Below are positions 1 to 6,375 of a stretch of DNA of 32,811 nucleotides, piece by piece. This DNA is from JBBDIO01 sp040880365 (GTDB lineage Bacteria; Chloroflexota; Anaerolineae; Caldilineales; Caldilineaceae). Where the stretch lies: NCBI GenBank assembly GCA_040880365.1, contig JBBDIO010000138.1:1-32811 (forward strand). Reading direction: 5' to 3'. How positions within the stretch are numbered: position 1 is the first letter of the stretch; each line of letters begins with the position of its first letter. The translations under genes and the position numbers were made by a program. The notes under the pieces were generated by a model, which did not search any database, was not told the DNA's origin, and saw only the letters and a list, made by a program, of their open reading frames with translations.

Positions 1-303
1 CCCGCCGCGGCCGCGCAACTGTTGACCCAGCGTCTGCCCACCATGATGGCAATCGCCGCCACCATCGGCGCGATCTCCAATCTCACCGGCCTCTATCTAA
101 GCTACTACGTCAATGTCGCGTCCGGCCCGGCTATGGTCCTGGTAGCAACGGCGATCTTCATCCTGGTATTCGTGTTTGCCCCGCGCCGTGGTATGATTTG
201 GCGCTGGATGGGCACACAGAGTGGCACGCAGATGGGAACCGGCGAGTCTGCCGGCACGGAAAATGCCGGCACCGAAAACACCAATCAGGCCCCGGCGCAA
301 TAG
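1..303 (+). CDS. Metal ABC transporter permease, C-terminal part (ABC-3 / ZnuB-MntB type)
   Basis: The frame is open from base 1, so the gene starts outside the window. About 100 residues are visible: a short helix (LPTMMAIAATIGAISNLTGL), a YLSYY turn, then a hydrophobic helix (GPAMVLVATAIFILVFVFAP) followed by RR. This LSYY / PAMVLVAT / FAPRRG ending is the usual C-terminus of ABC-3 family permeases, which form the membrane channel for zinc or manganese uptake with an ATPase and a binding protein. A polar tail of about 30 residues rich in Gly, Thr and Glu follows and is not a conserved part of the family. The metal cannot be told from this fragment. Confidence 0.8.
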   Translation, partial: PAAAAQLLTQRLPTMMAIAATIGAISNLTGLYLSYYVNVASGPAMVLVATAIFILVFVFAPRRGMIWRWMGTQSGTQMGTGESAGTENAGTENTNQAPAQ

Positions 304-383
304 CCGCACATCACAACCCGATGTGATACCAGACGCCAACCTGCCTGCCCGCACATCCTCGAACCACCTATCAACCATTTTCA

Positions 384-421
384 GACGATCTGAAAATAGT
401 CAGATCGTCCATTTCTATACT
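384..421 (+). promoter_or_regulatory. Probable dcd promoter with an inverted-repeat operator
   Basis: A perfect 9-bp inverted repeat, GACGATCTG (384-392) and CAGATCGTC (401-409), lies just upstream of a TATACT -10-like hexamer (416-421), with dcd starting at 438. A second, overlapping inverted repeat, ATTTTCAG (377-384) and CTGAAAAT (390-397), shares bases with the first, so the two could not fold as hairpins together. The placement suits a protein-binding site over the spacer and -35 area. No good -35 hexamer is visible, which would fit an activator-dependent promoter. The regulator is unknown. Confidence 0.4.
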
Positions 422-437
422 CAAGACAAGCGAAGCC

Positions 438-1004
438 ATGATGTCTATTAAGCCCGACCACTGGATCCGTCGCATGGCGGTAGAACACAAAATGATCGAA
501 CCGTTCATAGATAGCCAGGTCGCCAAAGGGACGATTTCCTATGGCCTGAGCAGTTTCGGCTATGATATTCGCGTGGCGGATGAATTTCGTATCTTCACAT
601 CGGCAACCGGGCGACTTACGGTGATCGACCCCAAAGCTATCGACGAAAGCCTGATGGCGCATCACCAGGGCGAGGTGTGCATTGTGCCGCCCAACAGCTT
701 TGCCTTGGCGCGCACGGTAGAATACTTTCGCATTCCCTCCAACATCATCACACTGTGCGTGGGAAAATCGACCTATGCCCGGTGCGGCATTATTGTCAAT
801 GTGACACCGTTCGAGCCGGGGTGGGAGGGCTATGTCACACTGGAAATTTCCAATACCACGCCCCTGCCCGCCAAGATCTATGCCAACGAGGGAATCGCCC
901 AGGTACTCTTTTTTGAAGGGGAACAGCCCGAAGTCACCTATGCCGACCGGGCGGGTAAATATCAGAAGCAACACGGCATCACACTGCCGCGCATGAAAGA
1001 ATAG
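438..1004 (+). CDS. dcd: dCTP deaminase
   Basis: This 188-residue protein has the usual length and motifs of Dcd, which deaminates dCTP to dUTP for thymidylate synthesis (a few relatives also release dUMP). Visible landmarks are the N-terminal GTISYGLSSFGYDIRVA region, the nucleotide-binding CVGKSTYARCGIIVNVTP segment, and PGWEGYVTLEISNTTPLPA, in which the Glu of TLEISN is the catalytic residue of the family. The enzyme is normally a cytoplasmic homotrimer with a C-terminal tail closing over the active site; the tail here ends KYQKQHGITLPRMKE. Two ATG codons stand in tandem at 438 and 441, and no strong Shine-Dalgarno sequence precedes them. The gene appears monocistronic: it has its own promoter-like region and ends directly in a palindromic terminator. 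Confidence 0.95.
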   Translation: MMSIKPDHWIRRMAVEHKMIEPFIDSQVAKGTISYGLSSFGYDIRVADEFRIFTSATGRLTVIDPKAIDESLMAHHQGEVCIVPPNSFALARTVEYFRIPSNIITLCVGKSTYARCGIIVNVTPFEPGWEGYVTLEISNTTPLPAKIYANEGIAQVLFFEGEQPEVTYADRAGKYQKQHGITLPRMKE

Positions 1005-1048
1005 ATTAAACAGGCCCGCGACGTGTGCACGTCGCGGGCCTGTTTAAT
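1005..1048. terminator. Bidirectional intrinsic terminator between convergent genes
   Basis: A perfect 21-bp inverted repeat (1005-1025 and 1028-1048) begins one base after the dcd stop and reaches the last base of the opposing stop codon at 1048. The GC-rich core is bounded by ATTAAAC on the left and GTTTAAT on the right, so each strand gets a short U-containing 3' arm. The single structure probably ends both transcripts. Confidence 0.85.
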
Positions 1049-3369
1049 CAATCTGCTGTCTCCTGGGGAGTATCTTCGCCACTGGTATCGCCAGAGTCAG
1101 CCTCCGTGTCACCGGCTGCTTCATCCGTAACGGTTGAAGATTCGGCGGTAGGAGTTGTTCGATCCGCCGGCGGCGCGCTGGTTTCGTCTGACATGTCACC
1201 CAGGCGGCTCTGCGTTTCGTCCTCCGCTGAATCCGGTGCTGGATCGGGAGCCGGGTCTGCCGGGGTTGCCGTCGGCGTTGCTGTCACAGTCGGTTCGGGT
1301 GCCGGTGTGGGCGTAGCAGCCGGTGCGGCAGTAGTCGCGGCAGGGGTATAGGTTGGTATCAGGGTGGGGGTTGCATCTACATGCTGTTGCGCGCCATTTT
1401 CTGCGCTGGCATCGCCGCTTTCAGTCCACCCACTATCCTCCGCGCCGGGTCCCCTCCCATCATTCAACTGATTGTCCCCATCTGCATCCACCGTACCAGG
1501 ATTTGCAGGAGTGGCATCTTCAAAGTCGGATTCGACCCCGGACTCCACCAGGGGGGTCGCGGATGGCGGTGCATCCTCAGATGGTGGGGTCGCCGTCATC
1601 ACAGTCGGCACGGGCGTAGCGGTCGCCGCAACTGGCGTGTGTACTGTAGGAATCACAGTAGGCGTCACAGTCGATGTCACCGTGGGGGTCACAGTCGATG
1701 TCACAGTGGGCGTAAGAGTCGCCGTTGCCGCGGGCGTTACAGTGGATGTGACTGTGGCTGTTCCGGGCATAATGAAAAGTGGCCCACCAATCGCGGAAGC
1801 GGCGTCAGGTTCAGTGTCGGCAGCCGTAGCATCGGTTGTGGCATCGGGCGCGGCGCTCTCAGACTGGGGGGCACGCGTTGCCAGTTCGCCGGAATCTGCC
1901 GAACTGTTGTCGTCTGTCGTCTCGCGGGGCGATTCTGCCAGCGCGATGGCGCTGGGTGTTGCCGTCTGGCGGGCGTTGGGGGGTGGTTCTACCGTCCACG
2001 TCGGCGAAGGCGTCGGAAGCGGCTGGGTGCTGCCCACCAGGGGCGGAACACCCCCCGGGCGCGGCGTAGCTACGGTCGGCGGTGCCGCGGGCCGGGTCGC
2101 AGATTCATCAGTCTGCGCGTCGTTCTGGGTCGCGAGAGCCTGCCCAGGCGTGTCTTGAACAGACGCGGGCGGGGCTGTATTCTCGCTTTGAGGCGCACCG
2201 GCAACCGTGCCCGTGCGGCGCGGCGTGGTAGGCGAGGGCAGAATCTGTGCCCCGCTAGCAGGCAAATCGGTCGGCGTAGAGGCAGGGTCTTCGGAAGTCG
2301 CCAGCGCAATCTGCGCGGGTTCATCCGTCGCCGCCGCATCCTCGTGTTCGTTTCCTGCCGTGGAGTCCGCAGCAGAGTCCACAGTAGTGTCCGGCACCGG
2401 CGTCGCGGCCAATACCACCAAATCGGCCTGGATTAAAACCTGCTCAATGTCGCCGGTTGCGCGGCGCAGCATGGCCTGGGTAGTGGGCAGCGCAGCCGAC
2501 GACTGGACCACCGACTGTTCGAGCGTTTGCTCTAGCGTGCGCAGGGTGAGCAGCCACTCATCCAAAAAAAGCACCTGCGCTTCAAATGGCAACTCCTGCC
2601 CCGCCGCCAGTGTGGCCGCGGCCTGCATCTCGACTGCTTGCAGCCACTCTGCCTCCACTGGCAAACTGTCTGCTTCCAGCGCGGCCAATTCATTGAGGCG
2701 GCGCGCGGTTTGATGAGCTATCCAGGCGGCGCGGTCGGCATCGCTGCGCGCCAGCGTCGTGACCAGCGCGGTCTGCACCAGTTCGCTATCCCGTTTCAAC
2801 GCATAGAATGGGCTGCCGGGCAGACTATTGCTCACCACCAGACCAAACCAGATGATGCCCACGACCAAACAGGCCGCAATGCCTGCGTGCACGGCGGTGG
2901 GCCAGAGGAAACGCCCGTGCGCAGCCAGTCCACGGCGGGCAGCCCTGGGCGCGCCGGGTATGTGAGACGGGCGGGGCGCATCAGAACGATAGTTGGGGCG
3001 GTAATCGGGGGATTTGACCACAATGCGCGGACGCGTCCACACGCGCCGCCCTGCGCCCGCCGGCAGATTGGAGATGGATTCCGCCGCCGGCCCAGTATAC
3101 GTGCCGGTGTGCGTGCCCATCGATTTTGGCCGCGCCCGACGCGCGGCGTGTGCCTGTTGTGCGGCGTAGGCTACTTTGGCCCGCCCGCGGGCAAACGCCG
3201 CATCAGACATAGCGGCCAAATTTGCCCGGTGTGCCCGGGCCGCGAGTCGCAAAATCGGCTCGAGTTCGGGGGCAAATTCCGGATAAGTCGCCAGACACTC
3301 TTCAACTGCAATGCCTCGCTCAACAGCTTCGATACAGGCAGCCAGCGCCTGATCAATCGACAGTGGCAC
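1048..3369 (-). CDS. DUF5667-type single-pass membrane protein with long Thr/Pro/Ala-rich ectodomain
   Basis: The 773-residue product has four parts. Residues 1-50 (IDQALAACIEAVERGI, ECLATYPEFAPELEPILRLA) match the short motif seen at the N-terminus of many Chloroflexota and Planctomycetota regulators. Residues 50-150 are basic and probably disordered. One transmembrane helix lies at about 157-180 (AGIAACLVVGIIWFGLVV). It is followed by SLPGSPFYALKRDSELVQ, the start of a DUF5667-like helical domain reaching about residue 310. From about 330 to the end the chain is low complexity, with repeats such as TPTVTSTVTPTV and many Asp/Glu, like a secreted stalk. The gene starts 19 bp after the ECF sigma gene, so it is probably the sigma factor's membrane partner or anti-sigma factor. 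That role is inferred from context; no zinc-finger anti-sigma motif is visible. Confidence 0.75.
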   Translation of the reverse strand: MPLSIDQALAACIEAVERGIAVEECLATYPEFAPELEPILRLAARAHRANLAAMSDAAFARGRAKVAYAAQQAHAARRARPKSMGTHTGTYTGPAAESISNLPAGAGRRVWTRPRIVVKSPDYRPNYRSDAPRPSHIPGAPRAARRGLAAHGRFLWPTAVHAGIAACLVVGIIWFGLVVSNSLPGSPFYALKRDSELVQTALVTTLARSDADRAAWIAHQTARRLNELAALEADSLPVEAEWLQAVEMQAAATLAAGQELPFEAQVLFLDEWLLTLRTLEQTLEQSVVQSSAALPTTQAMLRRATGDIEQVLIQADLVVLAATPVPDTTVDSAADSTAGNEHEDAAATDEPAQIALATSEDPASTPTDLPASGAQILPSPTTPRRTGTVAGAPQSENTAPPASVQDTPGQALATQNDAQTDESATRPAAPPTVATPRPGGVPPLVGSTQPLPTPSPTWTVEPPPNARQTATPSAIALAESPRETTDDNSSADSGELATRAPQSESAAPDATTDATAADTEPDAASAIGGPLFIMPGTATVTSTVTPAATATLTPTVTSTVTPTVTSTVTPTVIPTVHTPVAATATPVPTVMTATPPSEDAPPSATPLVESGVESDFEDATPANPGTVDADGDNQLNDGRGPGAEDSGWTESGDASAENGAQQHVDATPTLIPTYTPAATTAAPAATPTPAPEPTVTATPTATPADPAPDPAPDSAEDETQSRLGDMSDETSAPPADRTTPTAESSTVTDEAAGDTEADSGDTSGEDTPQETAD
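1650..1765. repeat. Degenerate GTCACAGT/GATGTCAC tandem repeats inside the DUF5667-type gene
   Basis: The stretch is built from copies of GTCACAGTCGATGTCAC and close variants. On the coding (minus) strand it encodes the TPTVTSTV repeats. Copy number could vary between strains by slippage while keeping frame, which would change stalk length. Confidence 0.7.
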
Positions 3370-3388
3370 GATTTTGCCTCATATGGCT

Positions 3389-3967
3389 CTAGGTTTGTAG
3401 ATGCCGGCGCAGGCTCTCCAAAGCACGGTGCTGCAACGCCTTTACAGCCCCTTCGCTTTTTTGCATCACCTGCGCAGTTTCTGCAATGCTCAAATCTTCG
3501 ACAAAACGCAAAACAAGTACCTCGCGTTGCTGGTCGTTCAGCAACTCCATTTTCTGCATCACCGCTTCGAATTCCACTCGCACATCGACAAATTCGAGAA
3601 CGTCGCCTGCCGCCACATGCTCGGCATGATCCAGATCCACCCAATTGGCGCGCTTCTGCGCCCGGAGAACATCGACCATCTTGTTATAGGCCATGCGATA
3701 GAGCCAGGCCGAAAAGATGGCGTGGTTGTCCTTGGGTGCAACTCGATACATATCGATTTTTTCAATGAGCCGCAGAAAGACCTGCGACGTTACCTCATCG
3801 GCGGCTTCGGCGTCGCCCAATCGCGCCAGCAAATAGCGAAAGACGCGGTCGGCGAAAAGCAGATAGAGACCATCGAAAGCCTGGGGATCGGCATATTCCT
3901 GGGCCTGTTGCAACAAACAGACCAGAGTCTGCTCATCAACCGGTCCACCCCGTTGAATCTCTATCAT
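3389..3967 (-). CDS. ECF-type RNA polymerase sigma factor
   Basis: The protein has sigma region 2 (FDGLYLLFADRVFRYLLARL, then AADEVTSQVFLRLIEKI) and region 4 (LLNDQQREVLVLRFVEDLS followed by the helix-turn-helix IAETAQVMQKSEGAVKALQH), with no region 1 or 3, as expected for the ECF group. The chosen start is the ATG at 3967 (192 residues). An in-frame TTG at 4009 would add 14 residues, but neither codon has a convincing Shine-Dalgarno sequence. The gene is followed after 19 bp by the DUF5667-type membrane protein, so the two are probably co-transcribed. The regulon is unknown. ECF factors often drive their own promoter, but none was identified upstream by eye. Confidence 0.88.
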   Translation of the reverse strand: MIEIQRGGPVDEQTLVCLLQQAQEYADPQAFDGLYLLFADRVFRYLLARLGDAEAADEVTSQVFLRLIEKIDMYRVAPKDNHAIFSAWLYRMAYNKMVDVLRAQKRANWVDLDHAEHVAAGDVLEFVDVRVEFEAVMQKMELLNDQQREVLVLRFVEDLSIAETAQVMQKSEGAVKALQHRALESLRRHLQT

Positions 3968-4100
3968 GGCAACGCGCCTGCATTGATCAAAATACGTATC
4001 CACTATCAATTAGGGTACGCGGGGAGATTCCGGCGCCGCGATGGCACAGGATCCAGCCGATTGGCCCATGCCCAAAGGCCCCGCGCAGATTGGCATGGAA

Positions 4101-5372
4101 TCAGTCCTTTTTGCCAAAGAGTCGCTCGCGCAAGGCCGCGCCGCCATTAAGCTGGACATCGGGCGCAGTCGCGCGGGCTTCTTCGGGAATCTCAAAATAG
4201 ATATTCAACCGATCATCCACAAATCTGGCTTCGTTGATTTCCAGCTTGGCGAGGCCAGTGGGCAAAGCAATGTTACGCTTCCAGTTGCCAATGTGGATGA
4301 TCAGCTCGTCGATCACGCTGCGATGCAGTTGCACCTCTGCGCGCGTCGCCAGCGGCAGCGGAATACTGAGGACATAGGCATTCTCCTCGCGCAAAACCGT
4401 CTGCGGGTTTCCCACATAGTAGTGAGTGGTGGGGTCGCTCGCCGCGCCGCGCACAGGGTCAACGCCATAAATGGCATTTGCCATCTGCTCAATCATCGCC
4501 AGCCCTGTCACCTCTTGTTCAAAGAAGGGAATTTCAAAAATCGGCAACGGATGAAATGCCGCGCGCACCAACTCCATATTGTTGGCCTGGGCGCGCTTCC
4601 ATTCATCAAAATAGTGATCGGTCAGATGTTGAGGAAAGACCCGGTTGCAAAAGATAGAATCGACCGCATAGCCGTAGAGATTCAGATAGGTATAGGCGCG
4701 CTGGGCTTCTTTGACCACCATGCGTTCGGGATTGAGCACAACCCGCATACTGCTGATTTGAGGATCGCCCAAAAGTTCGCTCATGCGCGCCAGATAGCCC
4801 ACCAATTCTTCCACACTCTCAAAGAGAGAGTCATCGGGCAGGGGCATATCTGTAAAGCGTTTGACCATCGGCCGCGCCAGTTGCAGCGTGCGCCGCTGCA
4901 AGGGGAAGAATTTTTCCATATACCAGCGGGCCATATCGGGAAAGCTGAGCAGTTGCAGCGTGGCCCCGGTGGGCGCGGCGTCGATAATCACCACATCATA
5001 GTCGCCGCTATCGGCCAGATGGGTGATCTGCATGAGGCTGGCAAGCTCTTCCATGCCCGGCAAGACCGAAGTTTCCTCTGCCAATAGCCCTTCCATGCCC
5101 TGCCACGAAAAAAGCGCGTTGAGATAATTCTGCACGCGCCCCCAATATTTATCCATCTGATTGAGCAGATCTACTTCCTGCCCCCACAAATTGGGCGCCA
5201 GCTGCGTCACCTCGCTGCCAATCCGCATGTCATAGCTATCGCCCAGGCTGTGGGCCGGATCGGTGCTCACCACAATGGTCCGATAGCCCAGTTCGGCACA
5301 GCGATAGGCCGTTGCCGCGCTGATGCTGGTTTTGCCCACGCCACCCTTGCCCGTATAGAGCAGAATTCGCAT
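4101..5372 (-). CDS. ArsA/GET3-family ATPase with C-terminal HSP20-like domain
   Basis: The 423-residue protein opens with the deviant Walker A GKGGVGKT (residues 8-15), followed by STDPAHSLGDSYD and VVIIDAAPTGATLQLLSFPD, all hallmarks of the ArsA/GET3 family within the SIMIBI NTPases. It has one ATPase domain, unlike the two in classical ArsA. The last 100 residues (from about VLREENAYVLSIPLPLA) resemble the HSP20-like domain attached to bacterial ArsA homologues, suggesting chaperone-like handling of clients rather than plain arsenite export. No arsB or arsD lies nearby. The start is the ATG at 5372, which has a good Shine-Dalgarno (GAGGAA); an in-frame TTG at 5390 is less likely. An extended -10 promoter and a 13-bp repeat array precede it. 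The substrate is unknown. Confidence 0.87.
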   Translation of the reverse strand: MRILLYTGKGGVGKTSISAATAYRCAELGYRTIVVSTDPAHSLGDSYDMRIGSEVTQLAPNLWGQEVDLLNQMDKYWGRVQNYLNALFSWQGMEGLLAEETSVLPGMEELASLMQITHLADSGDYDVVIIDAAPTGATLQLLSFPDMARWYMEKFFPLQRRTLQLARPMVKRFTDMPLPDDSLFESVEELVGYLARMSELLGDPQISSMRVVLNPERMVVKEAQRAYTYLNLYGYAVDSIFCNRVFPQHLTDHYFDEWKRAQANNMELVRAAFHPLPIFEIPFFEQEVTGLAMIEQMANAIYGVDPVRGAASDPTTHYYVGNPQTVLREENAYVLSIPLPLATRAEVQLHRSVIDELIIHIGNWKRNIALPTGLAKLEINEARFVDDRLNIYFEIPEEARATAPDVQLNGGAALRERLFGKKD

Positions 5373-5424
5373 ATTTCCTCGTTTATCCAAATCCGAAATT
5401 ACTCGTCAAAATCCATGCATAGAA

Positions 5425-5590
5425 CGCATGACATTCGCGCATGACATTCGCGCATGANNNNNNNNNNNNNNNNNNNNNNNNNNNNNNNNNNNNNNNNNNN
5501 NNNNNNNNNNNNNNNNNNNNNNNNNNNNNNNNNNNNNNNNNNNNNNNNNNNNNNNNNCGCATGACATTCGCGCATGACATTCGCGCATGA
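5425..5590. repeat. 13-bp tandem repeat in the arsA-like leader, interrupted by an assembly gap
   Basis: The unit is CGCATGACATTCG. Complete copies lie at 5425-5437 and 5438-5450 with a partial copy at 5451-5457, then 100 N, then copies at 5558-5570 and 5571-5583 with a partial at 5584-5590. The 33 bases before and after the gap are identical, so the real locus may be as short as 2.5 units or considerably longer. The array lies between a promoter-like site (5601-5609) and the arsA-like start on the minus strand, so it would be transcribed as a leader. Confidence 0.85.
5458..5557. other. Assembly gap (100 N) inside the tandem repeat
   Basis: Exactly 100 N, the usual placeholder for unknown length. 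It is flanked by the same 33 bases on both sides. Confidence 0.98.
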
Positions 5591-5600
5591 GATTAACGTG

Positions 5601-5609
5601 AGTATACCA
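5601..5609 (-). promoter_or_regulatory. Extended -10 promoter candidate for the arsA-like gene
   Basis: Read on the minus strand the bases are TGGTATACT, an extended -10 element (TGn plus TATACT). No good -35 is seen, which is tolerated with an extended -10. Transcription would begin near 5594, just before the 13-bp repeats. Confidence 0.4.
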
Positions 5610-5690
5610 CAGCAAGTTTCAGGCATTGTGCGCTACCACACAGGCCCCCCGGTTCAATTACTGTAAAAATATCCAAGAAACTGGTGAAAC

Positions 5691-5721
5691 GAAAAGGCCC
5701 CTTCCCGGCGAGGAAGGGGCC
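5691..5721 (-). terminator. Rho-independent terminator after bcp
   Basis: A perfect 10-bp stem (GGCCCCTTCC at 5696-5705 and GGAAGGGGCC at 5712-5721) with a 6-base loop is followed on the minus strand by TTTTC. It lies 47 bases beyond the bcp stop and separates bcp from the arsA-like gene. Confidence 0.9.
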
Positions 5722-5768
5722 AACATTTGGGGGACAACCGCAGGGCCATCTTTCTGCAAAACGGATGA

Positions 5769-6230
5769 TCAGGCCAGGATTTCCACCGCCGCGTCCAGGC
5801 TCTCTTTGGGTGCAACGTTGTATTTCAAACCCACAATCTTGCCCGCTTCGTCGATGACAAACTGGCTGCGAATGATGCCCATATACGTCTTGCCAAAGTT
5901 GGTTTTTTCACCCCACACACCATAGCTCTCGGCGATGCTGTGATCTTCGTCTACCAGCAAAGTGAAGGGAAGATCGTATTTGGTCTTGAAATTGCGATGC
6001 GATTCTACGCCATCGGGACTGACGCCCAACACTACGGCGTTCTTCTCCTCGATATCGGCATAGGCATCGCGAAAGCTGCACGCCTGGGCCGTGCACCCGC
6101 TGGTATCATCCTTGGGATAAAAATAGAGCACGACCCGCTTGCCCCGGTAATCGCGCAGATTCACCGATTCGCCGCTATCGGTCAACGCCGTAAATTCGGG
6201 CGCAACATCGCCAATCTGTAATTCAGCCAT
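5769..6230 (-). CDS. bcp: Thioredoxin-dependent peroxiredoxin, BCP/PrxQ type
   Basis: The 153-residue protein has the normal length and motifs of bacterioferritin comigratory protein. The active-site segment YPKDDTSGCTAQACSFRD contains the peroxidatic Cys46 and, five residues on, the resolving Cys51 of the atypical two-Cys BCP class. Other landmarks are VVLGVSPDGVESHRNF, LPFTLLVDEDHSIAESYGVWG and RSQFVIDEAGKI. It reduces hydrogen and organic peroxides in the cytoplasm using thioredoxin. The ATG at 6230 is preceded by a clear AGGAGA. The gene has its own terminator and is divergent from the subtilase gene. Between them a TTATGA-N7-TCATAA inverted repeat (6294-6312) could bind a regulator. Confidence 0.95.
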   Translation of the reverse strand: MAELQIGDVAPEFTALTDSGESVNLRDYRGKRVVLYFYPKDDTSGCTAQACSFRDAYADIEEKNAVVLGVSPDGVESHRNFKTKYDLPFTLLVDEDHSIAESYGVWGEKTNFGKTYMGIIRSQFVIDEAGKIVGLKYNVAPKESLDAAVEILA

Positions 6231-6292
6231 TCGTTGTTTCTCCTGGGTCTCAATGAATAAATTGCCAATCGGGGGAAAACTACCTATGCAGC

Positions 6293-6313
6293 ATTATGAT
6301 GTCGTGTCATAAT
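6293..6313. promoter_or_regulatory. Inverted repeat in the bcp/subtilase divergent region
   Basis: ATTATGA (6293-6299) and TCATAAT (6307-6313) form a perfect 7-bp inverted repeat with a 7-base spacer. Symmetric dyads of this size between divergent promoters often bind dimeric regulators. No flanking promoter hexamers are clear. Confidence 0.3.
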
Positions 6314-6375
6314 AGCAACGCCGTAAGACCGAACCCGATTGCGTCACGTAGATTACCTGTAAAATTGAACTGCTT

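Noticed and set aside
5425..5590. CRISPR array
   Set aside because: The 13-bp units are directly abutting with no spacers and too short for CRISPR repeats; it is a plain tandem repeat.
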